Shown: positions 8,538 through 16,827 of the stretch, piece after piece
Numbering within the stretch: the stretch's first letter is position 1
Layout: each line of letters opens with the position of its first letter
DNA from: Flavobacterium sp.
Lineage (GTDB): Bacteria; Bacteroidota; Bacteroidia; Flavobacteriales; Flavobacteriaceae
Direction of reading: 5' to 3'
Assembly (NCBI GenBank): GCA_023251135.1
Contig: JAHEZJ010000038.1
Coordinates: 1 to 50,327 of the forward strand
DNA: 50,327 nucleotides
Notes under the pieces: generated by a model
What the model was told of the DNA's origin: nothing
Seen by the model: the letters and a program-made list of their open reading frames with translations, nothing else
Databases searched by the model: none
Made by a program: the position numbers and the translations under genes

Positions 8538-8603
8538 CGCAAAGTCGCAGAGTCGCAAAGAAAAAATTTAAAAAGCAAAACTTTGCGACTCTGCGACTTT
8601 GTG
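8538..8603. repeat. 23-bp inverted repeat, 22 of 23 paired
   Basis: Arm 1 at 8538-8560 (GCAAAGTCGCAGAGTCGC core) and arm 2 at 8581-8603 match with one mismatch; each arm itself contains GTCGCAGAGTCGC, a short tandem. It lies in the 267-base gap between the TonB-like gene and the glutamate dehydrogenase gene. I know similar palindromes from Flavobacterium intergenic regions. Confidence 0.65.
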
Positions 8604-8627
8604 TAAAACCTTAGCGGTTGAACAAAA

Positions 8628-8656
8628 AAAAACGAGCCAAATAATTTAGCTCGTTT
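8628..8656 (-). terminator. Terminator of the glutamate dehydrogenase gene
   Basis: Stem AAACGAGC (8630-8637) / GCTCGTTT (8649-8656); on the minus strand the hairpin is followed by a long U tract (A run from 8624). It lies about 20 bases beyond the gene's stop. Confidence 0.8.
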
Positions 8657-8676
8657 AGAATAAAAGTATAAAAAAA

Positions 8677-9903
8677 TTATACTAATTGTTTCAATGCAAT
8701 TTCAAAAGCGGTTGCACTAATGTTTGTTTTTGATGAATTTAAAGTGTGAGCTTTAACAATCGCATTTTTTATAATTTCTGAAGTATCGTTAAAGATATTC
8801 TCATCTGTCATTTGAACTTTTTTCTCCATGAAATAAGCAAAAACTCTTGCCATTCCACAGTTTGAAATGAAATCAGGAATCAAACTTACTTTGCGATCCA
8901 CTTCTTCCATAATAGATCCGAAGAAAATTTCTTTGTCGGCAAAAGGAACGTTTGCTCCACACGAAATAACTTCTAATCCGTTTGCGATAAGGCTGTCGAT
9001 TTGAGCTTGTGTTACCAGTCTTGAAGCGGCACAAGGTGTGAAAATTTCGGCACCGATAGTCCAGATTTTGGTATTGATTTCTTCAAATGGAATCATGTTG
9101 TCGGCAACCAATTTGTTTCCGTCTTTGTTTAAAAACAAAGTTCTGATTTCTTCAAATGAAAAACCTTCTTCTTTGATCAATCCTCCGTCGCGGTCAATAA
9201 TTCCGATTACTTTTGCGCCCATTTCAGCCAGATAGAAAGCGGCAGCCGAACCTACATTTCCAAATCCCTGTACAATCGCTTTTTTACCTTTGATGTCTCC
9301 ACCATAAATAGCATAAAAATGACGAGCTGCTTCGGCAACACCATAACCAGTGATCATGTCAGCCACTGTATATTTGCGGGTTACATCAGGAGAAAACTTA
9401 GGGTTTTCGATTACTTTAATTACACCCTGGCGCAATTGCCCGATTCGGTTAATTTTATCTGCTTCGGTTGGTTTGAAATGTCCGTTGAAAACACCTTCTT
9501 GCGGGTGCCATACACCACATTCTTCGGTCATTGGAATTACTTCGTGAATTTCGTCTACATTTAAATCTCCACCAGTTCCGTAGTAACTTTTTAATAAAGG
9601 AGAAACGGCTTTGTACCAACGTTGTAAAACGCCTTTTTTGCGTGGATCGTTCGGGTCAAAATTTATTCCGGATTTGGCACCTCCAATGGCAGGTCCCGAA
9701 ACTGAAAATTTAACCTCCATGGTTTTAGCCAGGGATAAAACTTCATTCATATCTAAGCCTTTTCTCATTCTTGTTCCTCCACCCGCAGCTCCACCGCGTA
9801 GCGAATTGATAACAGTCCATCCTTCGGCTTCTGTTTCGGAATCTTTCCAGTTAAAAACAATTTCAGGTGCTTTATTTTCAAATTGCTGTAATAAATCTTT
9901 CAT
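8677..9903 (-). CDS. Glu/Leu/Phe/Val dehydrogenase family protein (glutamate dehydrogenase type)
   Basis: A 408-aa NAD(P)-dependent amino-acid dehydrogenase that interconverts an amino acid with its 2-oxo acid and ammonia. The N-terminal domain has GGGTRMRKG and the catalytic-lysine region KFSVSGPAIGGAKSGI; the nucleotide-binding domain has GFGNVGSAAAFYLAEMGAKVIGI (about residues 214-236) ending in IIDRDGG. Family members differ in substrate (Glu, Leu, Phe, Val); the sequence alone does not settle it, though glutamate is a common annotation. It is a single-gene unit with its own terminator. Confidence 0.88.
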   Translation of the reverse strand: MKDLLQQFENKAPEIVFNWKDSETEAEGWTVINSLRGGAAGGGTRMRKGLDMNEVLSLAKTMEVKFSVSGPAIGGAKSGINFDPNDPRKKGVLQRWYKAVSPLLKSYYGTGGDLNVDEIHEVIPMTEECGVWHPQEGVFNGHFKPTEADKINRIGQLRQGVIKVIENPKFSPDVTRKYTVADMITGYGVAEAARHFYAIYGGDIKGKKAIVQGFGNVGSAAAFYLAEMGAKVIGIIDRDGGLIKEEGFSFEEIRTLFLNKDGNKLVADNMIPFEEINTKIWTIGAEIFTPCAASRLVTQAQIDSLIANGLEVISCGANVPFADKEIFFGSIMEEVDRKVSLIPDFISNCGMARVFAYFMEKKVQMTDENIFNDTSEIIKNAIVKAHTLNSSKTNISATAFEIALKQLV

Positions 9904-9990
9904 TTTGTTGAGATATGTTTAGTTTGCGTAAAAGTATAAAATAGAATAATGCGAATAATGTATCTCGCGTCAAATTTTATCAAACAAAAA

Positions 9991-10027
9991 AAAAGAAGGC
10001 CGAAAACAATGCGTTTCCAGCCTTCTA
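9991..10027 (-). terminator. Terminator of the chalcone isomerase-like gene
   Basis: Stem AGAAGGC / GCCTTCT with further pairing AAAAC/GTTT inside, followed on the minus strand by a U tract. It is 20 bases past the stop of the reverse gene. Confidence 0.8.
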
Positions 10028-10046
10028 ATTTTATAAATTTCACAAA

Positions 10047-10622
10047 TTATATTCCTAACAAGTGTTTTTTCAGTGTTTCGTCAACAGGTTTGTCTGAAAG
10101 CCAGATTCCGAATAAAGCTTTTTTGAAATCAAATCCTGAGATTTTTCCTTTCAGATTTTCATTTTTGTAGACGTTGATGGTTTGATCAAGCGGATTGTAA
10201 GCCAAAACAAATACATCCTTTTCGGTGATCATATCACTTAAGTACGTTTTGAATTGTTCAATTCGAGGTCGCAATTCAGCAAGATTACTTCCTGCCGATT
10301 TTTCGAATCCGGCATTCATCGCCTTGGTCAGTTTACCTGAAGAAACCATCGAAGAGGTAATTTCAATTCGGATCGCCATTTCGGTATCGCTGTCAATAAT
10401 AAATTGAGGATCCTGACTTAGCTGCGATAAATATAAGGCCTGAACATAAACTTCCAACCACATTTTTGATCTGCCTCCAGCACCGTTAAGTTGTAAAGTT
10501 TTGCCTTGAAATTCAATTTTTCTTGGAACTGTAACGCCATTCACATCAAGCTGAGTCTGGGCAGAAACTGTCGAGAATTGTATACTAAAAAGGAATGTAA
10601 GTAAAAGTAAAATCTTTTTCAT
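10047..10622 (-). CDS. Chalcone isomerase-like secreted protein
   Basis: A 191-aa protein with a clean signal peptide (KKILLLLTFLFSIQFSTVSAQ) and a mature domain that reads like the bacterial chalcone isomerase-like family: GVTVPRKIEFQGKTLQLNGAGGRSKMWLEVYVQALYLS and RIEITSSMVSSGKLTKAMNAGF. In that family the bacterial members lack known isomerase activity and their role is unclear. It is monocistronic. Confidence in the fold is good; function is unknown. Confidence 0.8.
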   Translation of the reverse strand: MKKILLLLTFLFSIQFSTVSAQTQLDVNGVTVPRKIEFQGKTLQLNGAGGRSKMWLEVYVQALYLSQLSQDPQFIIDSDTEMAIRIEITSSMVSSGKLTKAMNAGFEKSAGSNLAELRPRIEQFKTYLSDMITEKDVFVLAYNPLDQTINVYKNENLKGKISGFDFKKALFGIWLSDKPVDETLKKHLLGI

Positions 10623-11114
10623 GTTCTATCGATATTATAATTTTTAGGCAAAAATAATGTTAATTTATCAATTATTGGGCGTTATTAAATATGTTTTTTT
10701 CGTTGTTATTTGGTTTTTTTCGTCCGTATGGGATTAGTAATCAAATTAGTAAGAGTTATTTTACGCGGTTTAACAAATTTTAAGGATTGTTTAATCTTTT
10801 TAGAGCTAAAGTTTTACTAAAATTTTAGAAAAATGCTTTTTGAATGGGGACTTTTATTCTTGATTTTTAAAGAAATCATTGCAAAGTTGATGTCTGTTGC
10901 GCTAAATTTTTAAGATTATAACGAAAACGTTATCGTAATTGTTGTCGATCTATTAAATTTATATGCATGCATTGTTAAACTCGTATTTAAAAATTATCTT
11001 TGGAAGCCTTTTTACAGAAAAAAGGAATTCAAAAAAACAAAACAAAAAAATAACCATTGTCTTAATTTGATATCTTACATTGACTTAAGACGAGAAAAAT
11101 AAAACAGAATAACT
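10623..11114. other. 492-base intergenic region between divergent genes
   Basis: Very AT-rich; it holds the divergent promoters of the chalcone isomerase-like and acyl-CoA dehydrogenase genes and one perfect palindrome at 10918-10933 listed separately. I see no reading frame or RNA gene in it. Confidence 0.6.
10918..10933. promoter_or_regulatory. Palindrome ATAACG-AAAA-CGTTAT, candidate operator
   Basis: A perfect 6-4-6 dyad about 180 bases before the acyl-CoA dehydrogenase start. Its CG-containing dyad resembles LacI-type or similar regulator sites. No regulator gene is adjacent, so the partner is unknown. Confidence 0.35.
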
Positions 11115-12257
11115 ATGGATTTTAATCTTACCGAAGAACACTTAATGATTCAACAAGCTGCAAGAGATTTTGCTCAAAACGAATTGCTGCCAGGTGTTAT
11201 CGAACGTGACGAAAAACAAATTTTTCCGACAGAGCAAATTAAAAAAATGGGGCAATTAGGATTCATGGGAATGATGGTTGATCCTAAATATGGCGGAAGC
11301 GGATTGGATGCGGTTTCTTATGTACTTGCTATGGAAGAGATTTCAAAAATTGATGCATCGGCTTCTGTAGTTATGTCTGTAAACAACTCACTGGTTTGTT
11401 GGGGACTACAAGAATTTGGAACTGAAGAACAAAAACAAAAATATTTACCAGGTTTAGCATCAGGAGAGATTCACGGAGCGTTTTGCTTAAGTGAGCCTGA
11501 AGCAGGTAGTGATGCCACTTCGCAAAAAACAACTGCGATCGATATGGGAGACCATTATTTGGTAAACGGAACAAAAAACTGGATCACAAACGGTAATACA
11601 GCTTCTGTTTATTTGGTGATTGCACAAACTGATCCGGAGAAAAGACACAAAGGAATCAATGCTTTGATCATGACCAAAGATATGCCGGGCTTCTCTATTG
11701 GACCAAAAGAACAAAAAATGGGAATCCGTGGTTCTGATACACACTCTTTGATGTTTAGTGATGTAAAAGTTCCTAAAGAAAACAGAATTGGTGAAGATGG
11801 TTTCGGATTTAAATTTGCAATGAAAACACTTGCAGGTGGTCGTATCGGAATTGCTTCTCAGGCTTTAGGAATTGCTTCAGGAGCTTATGAACTGGCTTTA
11901 AAATATTCTAAAGAGCGTAAGGCTTTTGGAACTGAAATTTGCAACCATCAGGCAATTGCTGTTAAATTGGCAGATATGGCGGTTAATATCGAAGCAGCTC
12001 GTCATTTGTGTATGAAAGCAGCCTGGGATAAAGACCAGCATAAAAATTATGACATTAGTGGTGCAATGGCAAAATTATTTGCTTCACAAGTGGCGATGGA
12101 TACAGCTGTTGAGGCGGTTCAAATTCACGGAGGTAATGGTTACGTAAAAGAGTACCATGTAGAGCGTTTGATGCGTGATGCAAAAATTACCCAGATTTAC
12201 GAAGGAACTTCAGAAATTCAGAAAATTGTAATTTCGAGAGCTGTTATTGCAGGATAA
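11115..12257 (+). CDS. Acyl-CoA dehydrogenase
   Basis: A 380-aa flavoenzyme of normal family length that introduces the alpha-beta double bond in acyl-CoA. It shows the FAD/substrate signature GAFCLSEPEAGSDA (about residues 121-134), the C-terminal motif QIHGGNGYVKEYHVERLMRD, and QIYEGTSEIQ, where Glu363 is at the catalytic-base position of short-chain (butyryl-type) enzymes. Chain length preference is inferred to be short. It is followed by a strong terminator; no other beta-oxidation gene is adjacent. Confidence 0.93.
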   Translation: MDFNLTEEHLMIQQAARDFAQNELLPGVIERDEKQIFPTEQIKKMGQLGFMGMMVDPKYGGSGLDAVSYVLAMEEISKIDASASVVMSVNNSLVCWGLQEFGTEEQKQKYLPGLASGEIHGAFCLSEPEAGSDATSQKTTAIDMGDHYLVNGTKNWITNGNTASVYLVIAQTDPEKRHKGINALIMTKDMPGFSIGPKEQKMGIRGSDTHSLMFSDVKVPKENRIGEDGFGFKFAMKTLAGGRIGIASQALGIASGAYELALKYSKERKAFGTEICNHQAIAVKLADMAVNIEAARHLCMKAAWDKDQHKNYDISGAMAKLFASQVAMDTAVEAVQIHGGNGYVKEYHVERLMRDAKITQIYEGTSEIQKIVISRAVIAG

Positions 12258-12279
12258 ATCTCTTAGAAGTATAGATATT

Positions 12280-12320
12280 AAAAAACCTTTCAGACTGCCC
12301 AATGTCTGGAAGGTTTTTTT
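12280..12320 (+). terminator. Terminator of the acyl-CoA dehydrogenase gene
   Basis: Stem AAAAAACCTTTCAGAC / GTCTGGAAGGTTTTTTT with one mismatch and an 8-base loop, 23 bases after the stop, ending in seven T. Confidence 0.9.
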
Positions 12321-12347
12321 GTTTGGATTTTAATTTCGTTATCTTTA
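12318..12347 (+). promoter_or_regulatory. Candidate promoter of the Crp-family gene
   Basis: TTTG (12318-12321), an 18-base spacer and TATCTTTA (12340-12347), close to the TTTG-N17-20-TAnnTTTG consensus. The start codon at 12365 lies 17 bases further on, which supports that start over any earlier one. Confidence 0.45.
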
Positions 12348-12364
12348 CAGAAACAAACCTTTTT

Positions 12365-13042
12365 ATGTACGAAGATTTAAAATATTGGTATTTACGCGAT
12401 CATAAATTGTTTAGAACGTTGAGTTATTCGCAAATTAAACAATTGTGTATTATCACCGGTTTTAAAAAAGCATCAAAAGGAGAAATTATTTATTTTTCTA
12501 CTTCCGATTTGCCGCGTATCTTTTTACTTAAAAAAGGAAATATTAAAATTGTGTCGATTGATGAAGAGGGCAACGAAACCATAAAAGATATCATTCAGAA
12601 GGGAGATTTGTTTGGAGAACTGACTTTGGAAACAGATGCCAAGAATGAAGAATATGCCAAAGTGCTTTCAGATGATGTTGCTATTTGTAGTTTTCTAATG
12701 TCGGATTTTGAAGATTTATTGTTAAGAAATCCAACACTGGCGCTTTCGTATACCAAATTTGTGGGGCTGAAAATGAAGCGCATTAAAAACAGTTACGCCA
12801 ATTTAATTTCTAAAGACGCAAAAACCAGATTGTACCAGTTTCTTAAAGACTGGGCCGAAAAGGAAGGAACTGCACAAGGAAATTCCGTAACGATCGAAAA
12901 CTATTTGACACAAAATGATATTGCCCAAATCATTTGTACTTCAAGACAAACCGCAACGCAGTTGTTGAACGAAATGGAAACCAATAAGCTGTTGCAATAC
13001 AATAGAAAAGAGATTGTCATTCTGGATATTACCAAAATCTAA
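12365..13042 (+). CDS. Crp/Fnr family transcriptional regulator
   Basis: A 225-aa protein with an N-terminal cyclic-nucleotide-type beta-barrel (about residues 20-125, with KKGNIKIVSIDEEGNETIKDIIQKGDLFGE) and a C-terminal helix-turn-helix (about 150-225, with TQNDIAQIICTSRQTATQLLNEM). No cluster-binding cysteines of the FNR type are visible, so it is not a classic FNR. I start it at MYEDLKYW, because an earlier in-frame ATG at 12302 lies inside the preceding terminator and before the likely promoter. The peroxiredoxin/YHS/DoxX/DinB genes follow on the same strand and may be its targets. Confidence 0.88.
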   Translation: MYEDLKYWYLRDHKLFRTLSYSQIKQLCIITGFKKASKGEIIYFSTSDLPRIFLLKKGNIKIVSIDEEGNETIKDIIQKGDLFGELTLETDAKNEEYAKVLSDDVAICSFLMSDFEDLLLRNPTLALSYTKFVGLKMKRIKNSYANLISKDAKTRLYQFLKDWAEKEGTAQGNSVTIENYLTQNDIAQIICTSRQTATQLLNEMETNKLLQYNRKEIVILDITKI

Positions 13043-13073
13043 TTATTTTCGGCTAAGTGTAAATTAGCCGACA

Positions 13074-13102
13074 TTTGCCTTTTTCATACTGCCGTAATTT
13101 TA
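13074..13102 (+). promoter_or_regulatory. Candidate promoter of the peroxiredoxin-to-TANGO2 run
   Basis: TTTG (13074-13077), 17 bases, TAATTTTA (13095-13102). A short dyad GGCTAA/TTAGCC (13051-13056, 13064-13069) sits just before it and could be an operator or a weak end for the regulator gene. Confidence 0.45.
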
Positions 13103-13134
13103 CATTATTGAATTAAGATGTAAAATTAAAAATT

Positions 13135-13731
13135 ATGAAAAAACTATTTTTTGTTGTTTTAGTAGCCTTAAGTACGGCTGCTACTGCGCAAAGTTCGCTT
13201 CCTAAAATGGCGACCGATATTGCTCCTTTATTAATAGGAGAGAAAATCCCAAATACTACCTTAAAATCCTCAGAAAATGCAACGGTAAAAATTTCTGATT
13301 TACTTGGAAAGAAAAAGACAGTTTTGGTATTCTATCGTGGCGGCTGGTGCCCTTATTGCAATATGCATTTGCAGGCATTGGCGGAGGCCGAGAAACAAAT
13401 TCTCGATCTTGGATACCAAATTATTGCTATAAGCCCTGATGCCCCTGAGAATTTAAAAATTACGGAAGAAAAGGACAAAGTAAAATATACTTTGCTTTCA
13501 GATGCTGCAGGAGAATTTACCAAAGCAGTTGGAATTGCGTACGCAGTTCCTGAAAACTATAAATCAGTAATTAACGTACATTCTAAAGGGATCAATACGA
13601 GTTTCTTACCTGTTCCGTCCGTTTTTATTGTAAATCCGGATAGTGAGATTTTGTTCGAATATATTGCTCCTGATTTTAAGCATCGAATCTCGACTGAGCT
13701 ACTTGTTTCAGTATTAAAAAACTTAAAATAA
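13135..13731 (+). CDS. Exported peroxiredoxin-like (AhpC/TSA) thiol oxidoreductase
   Basis: A 198-aa thioredoxin-fold protein with a signal peptide (KKLFFVVLVALSTAATAQ). The active site GGWCPYC puts Cys72 and Cys75 in a CxxC, after FYRG, as in atypical peroxiredoxins that reduce peroxides or act as thiol reductants. The signal peptide predicts a periplasmic place. The YHS-domain gene follows after 6 bases and a DoxX-like gene after that, an arrangement suggesting a small envelope redox operon possibly driven by the Crp-type regulator upstream. Confidence 0.85.
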   Translation: MKKLFFVVLVALSTAATAQSSLPKMATDIAPLLIGEKIPNTTLKSSENATVKISDLLGKKKTVLVFYRGGWCPYCNMHLQALAEAEKQILDLGYQIIAISPDAPENLKITEEKDKVKYTLLSDAAGEFTKAVGIAYAVPENYKSVINVHSKGINTSFLPVPSVFIVNPDSEILFEYIAPDFKHRISTELLVSVLKNLK

Positions 13732-13737
13732 TACAAG

Positions 13738-14196
13738 ATGAAAAAACTACTATTTTTTGTATTGATTTTGTTTTCAGGTCTTTCATTTGCTCAGAATGAT
13801 GCGAAAAGAATTAGTCAGTACAATTTAGAAAACAAAGTGGCCATTCAGGGTTACGATCCTGTGGGATATTTTAATCAGGGAAAAGCAATTAAAGGAAAGA
13901 AAGAATTATCAGCTTCTTATCAGGGAGTAATTTATAAATTTTCTTCCAACGAGAACAAACAGGAATTTTTAAAAAATCCATTAAAGTATGAACCGCAGTA
14001 CGGAGGCTGGTGTGCCTATGCTTTAGGAAGTTCGGGGGAAAAGGTTGAAATAAACCCTGAAACGTTTAAAATTATTGATGGAAAACTCTATTTGTTTTAC
14101 AATGCTTTTTTTAACAACACCCTGAAAAGCTGGAATAAAAATCAGACCAATCTGAAGGCGCAGGCAGATGATAACTGGAAAAAAATAAACAAGTAA
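13738..14196 (+). CDS. Exported YHS domain-containing protein
   Basis: 152 aa with a signal peptide (KKLLFFVLILFSGLSFAQ) and a YHS-like domain over most of the rest: VAIQGYDPVGYFNQGKAIKG and GGWCAYALGSSGEKVEINPETFKI. YHS domains are thought to bind metal; the family is often found near copper or redox functions. It is six bases behind the peroxiredoxin and followed almost at once by a DoxX-like membrane protein. Exact function unknown. Confidence 0.85.
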   Translation: MKKLLFFVLILFSGLSFAQNDAKRISQYNLENKVAIQGYDPVGYFNQGKAIKGKKELSASYQGVIYKFSSNENKQEFLKNPLKYEPQYGGWCAYALGSSGEKVEINPETFKIIDGKLYLFYNAFFNNTLKSWNKNQTNLKAQADDNWKKINK

Positions 14197-14201
14197 CCGT
14201 G

Positions 14202-14591
14202 ATGACAAAATCAGAAAGAATAGCCTGGATTTTAAGAATTGTGGCAGCCGGAATTTTGCTGCAAACCTTGTTTTTTAAATTCAGCGGAGCAAAGGAAAGT
14301 ATTTATATTTTTTCGACTTTAGGAATAGAACCTTATGGAAGAATTGGCTCGGGAATAGCCGAATTGGTTGTTGCCATTTTAATTTTAATTCCAAGAACAA
14401 CATGGATTGGAGCTTTGGGCGGATGCGGAGTGATGGCCGGAGCTGTTTTTTCGCACTTATTTGTTTTAGGAATTGTAGTTCAGAATGATGGAGGTTTTCT
14501 CTTCTTGCTGGCGATTATTACATTATTATGTTGTTTAGGATTGCTTTATTTCAATAAAAACAAATTGTTTAATCTTCTAAATTTAAAATAG
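14202..14591 (+). CDS. DoxX-like / quinol-oxidase-subunit-like membrane protein
   Basis: A 129-aa protein with four predicted membrane segments (about residues 8-26, 44-62, 67-90 and 95-115), a DoxX-type arrangement: TLFFKFSGA, AELVVAILILIPRT, GGCGVMAGAVFSHLFVLG. I start it at the ATG at 14202; a GTG directly before it at 14199 is possible. Such proteins are small redox-linked membrane subunits with poorly known function. Genes before and after are separated by a few bases only. Confidence 0.75.
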   Translation: MTKSERIAWILRIVAAGILLQTLFFKFSGAKESIYIFSTLGIEPYGRIGSGIAELVVAILILIPRTTWIGALGGCGVMAGAVFSHLFVLGIVVQNDGGFLFLLAIITLLCCLGLLYFNKNKLFNLLNLK

Positions 14592-14593
14592 CC

Positions 14594-15082
14594 ATGTTAC
14601 TAAAATCAATACGACACAGTTTAGATGAACTCAATGATTTATTGAGTCAATTATCGGATACCGATTATGCAAAACCTTGTCCTGCTTTAAACAATTCAAC
14701 AATTGGCGAGCACATACGACATATATTGGAGATGTTTAAAGGTCTGGAAAAGGGTTACGATTCAGGGATTATCAATTATGATAACCGCGAACGAAATATC
14801 CGAATTCAAACCGAAACCCAGTATGCACAAGAACTGATAACGGAGATCAAAACAGAATTGAAAAGCGAGAACAAAATTATCTATCTCGAACAGGTAATTG
14901 ATGGACTTTCGCTTAGAATTCAGAGTAATTATTACCGAGAGTTGCTTTATAATCTGGAGCATTGCATTCACCATCAGGCTTTGATTAAAGTGGCTGTTCT
15001 GCCGTTTAAAAATATTTTGATCGATGAGAATTTTGGGGTAGCGCGTTCCACTATTGAATACAGAAAACAATGTGTACAGTAA
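14594..15082 (+). CDS. DinB family protein
   Basis: 162 aa, predicted as a four-helix bundle of the DinB/YfiT type. Metal-ligand histidines are visible at the expected places: NSTIGEHIRHILEMF (His near residue 38) and LEHCIHHQALIKVAV (near 120-123). Members are nickel- or zinc-binding and some act as thiol S-transferases. It begins 2 bases after the DoxX-like gene, and its end overlaps the next gene by 13 bases, so translation is probably coupled. Confidence 0.8.
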   Translation: MLLKSIRHSLDELNDLLSQLSDTDYAKPCPALNNSTIGEHIRHILEMFKGLEKGYDSGIINYDNRERNIRIQTETQYAQELITEIKTELKSENKIIYLEQVIDGLSLRIQSNYYRELLYNLEHCIHHQALIKVAVLPFKNILIDENFGVARSTIEYRKQCVQ

Positions 15083-15780
15083 GTTTTGTCAATACTAACG
15101 GGGTTGTAATTATTACTTCCAATCGGGATGAAAAAGTAATTCGTCCCGAAGCCATCGTGCCAAAAAATTATTGTCAGAACGGGAAAACCATACTGTATCC
15201 AAAAGACCCAAAAGCCGGAGGGACCTGGTTTGCGGTGGATAAAAACGGAAGTATACTGGTTCTTTTGAATGGAGGAACCGAGAAACATCGCGTTTTATTT
15301 CCCTATCGAAAAAGCAGAGGGTTGGTTGCTCTGGATATTATTTCCAGTGCATCGCCTAAGGATTTTTGGAATGAAATTAATCTGGAAGATATCGAGCCTT
15401 TTACATTGGTTTTGTATCAGGGTGGGGCATTGTATGAATTGATTTGGGATGGTCTTGTTAAAATAAAGACAGCATTAGAATCTTCTAAAAACCACATCTG
15501 GTCATCGGTTACCTTGTATCCTGAAGAAATTAGAAAGAGACGTTCCAACTGGTTTTTTGATTTTTTGAAAGACAAAGAGGAAATCTCTGCCACGGATATG
15601 TTAGATTTTCATCGAAACACTCAAAATGATGATTCCGAAAACGGTTTGGTCATTAACCGGGAAAATGTTCTGAAAACACTGAGTGTAACCCAGGTTGTAA
15701 TTAAGCAGAACAAAGGGGCTATGAGGTATTATGATTTAATTAGAGCAGAAGACTTTTCGACTTCTTTTATAAGTATTTAA
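15070..15780 (+). CDS. NRDE/TANGO2 family protein
   Basis: A 236-aa protein whose N-terminus MCTVSFV-(x)n-ITSNRDE carries the NRDE signature. The Cys right after the initiator Met is the position of a possible Ntn-hydrolase-type nucleophile; TANGO2 relatives in eukaryotes have been linked to heme and lipid handling. The start overlaps the DinB-family end by 13 bases, which is consistent with coupled translation. The bacterial role is uncertain. Confidence 0.85.
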   Translation: MCTVSFVNTNGVVIITSNRDEKVIRPEAIVPKNYCQNGKTILYPKDPKAGGTWFAVDKNGSILVLLNGGTEKHRVLFPYRKSRGLVALDIISSASPKDFWNEINLEDIEPFTLVLYQGGALYELIWDGLVKIKTALESSKNHIWSSVTLYPEEIRKRRSNWFFDFLKDKEEISATDMLDFHRNTQNDDSENGLVINRENVLKTLSVTQVVIKQNKGAMRYYDLIRAEDFSTSFISI

Positions 15781-15790
15781 ACCAGTAAAG

Positions 15791-16825
15791 ATGAAATTAT
15801 TTTTTCATAGGATAAGCAATTGGGAGTATTGGCCTTTTAAGGTGCTTTACGTTCCTATTTATTTTCTTTGGGCCTACTATGCTGTCAAAGCCAGATCGGT
15901 ATTTTTCTTTAATGCGTCCAATCCGAAGATAAAAAACGGTGGATTTATAATGGAAAGCAAAAAACAAATTTATGACCTGCTTCCTAAAGAATGTTATCCC
16001 AATACTATTTTGATTCGGGAGAGCACAGGTCTAGAAAAGATTGTCGATGCGATAATAGAAGGAAGAATGTATTTTCCATTAATTGCAAAACCTGATATTG
16101 GCCTGCGTGGCTCCGGTGTGAAAAAAATCAAGAATGTTTTTGAGTTGAGTGAATATGCTCGAAAAGCAAATTTTGACTTTTTATTGCAGGATCTCATTCC
16201 GTTTAAAAACGAAGTCGGGATTTTCTATGTACGTCATCCGCATCAAAAAGAGGGGAGAATTACAGGAATAGTTTCGAAAGAATTTTTAATTGTTACCGGT
16301 GACGGCGTTTCGACTATCGAAGATTTGATTTGTAAAACACCAAGATTTCAATTGCAGCTTGAAGTTTTAAAAGAGGAATATGGCAAACAATTACAGAAGA
16401 TTTTGCCACAGGGTGAAAGCATAAATTTAGTGCCTTTTGGGAATCACGCACGAGGAGCAAAATTCCTGGACGGAAGCGACTGGATTACGCCACAACTCAC
16501 AGCGACAATTGATAAAATTGCTAAAAAGGTTCCCGAGTTTTATTTCGGACGCTTTGATATCATGTACAATACTTTTGAAGAACTAGAGCGCGGAGAGCAA
16601 TTTCAGGTCGTAGAACTAAACGGAGCGGCAAGTGAACCCACCCACATTTACGATCCGAAACACTCGGTTTGGTTTGCCTGGAAAGAACTGGCGAGACACA
16701 TTACGTATATGTACGAAATCAGTGCCGAGAACCATAAAAAAGGAGTTCCGTATCTCGATTATAAAGTAGGCATTCGCGAATACAGACTGCATTTGGCACA
16801 AAACAGTAAGATTGTAAATTTTTAG
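15791..16825 (+). CDS. ATP-grasp enzyme (D-Ala-D-Ala ligase/carboxylate-amine ligase-like)
   Basis: 344 aa. The ATP-binding part begins near MYFPLIAKPDIGLRGSGVKKI (about residues 93-113), continues with LLQDLIPFKNEVGIFYVR and ends with the metal-binding region QVVELNGAASEPTHIYDP (about 276-293). Its N-terminus has a hydrophobic stretch (about 20-37) that may touch the membrane. Substrates are unknown; the closest general class is carboxylate-amine ligation. It is followed by a LysE-like membrane protein gene after 2 bases, so the two may make and export one compound. Confidence 0.75.
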   Translation: MKLFFHRISNWEYWPFKVLYVPIYFLWAYYAVKARSVFFFNASNPKIKNGGFIMESKKQIYDLLPKECYPNTILIRESTGLEKIVDAIIEGRMYFPLIAKPDIGLRGSGVKKIKNVFELSEYARKANFDFLLQDLIPFKNEVGIFYVRHPHQKEGRITGIVSKEFLIVTGDGVSTIEDLICKTPRFQLQLEVLKEEYGKQLQKILPQGESINLVPFGNHARGAKFLDGSDWITPQLTATIDKIAKKVPEFYFGRFDIMYNTFEELERGEQFQVVELNGAASEPTHIYDPKHSVWFAWKELARHITYMYEISAENHKKGVPYLDYKVGIREYRLHLAQNSKIVNF

Positions 16826-16827
16826 AA

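Noticed and set aside
12302-12364. Earlier start of the Crp-family protein at 12302
   Set aside because: It falls in the terminator of the preceding gene and before the likely promoter; the conserved domain begins at MYEDLKYW.
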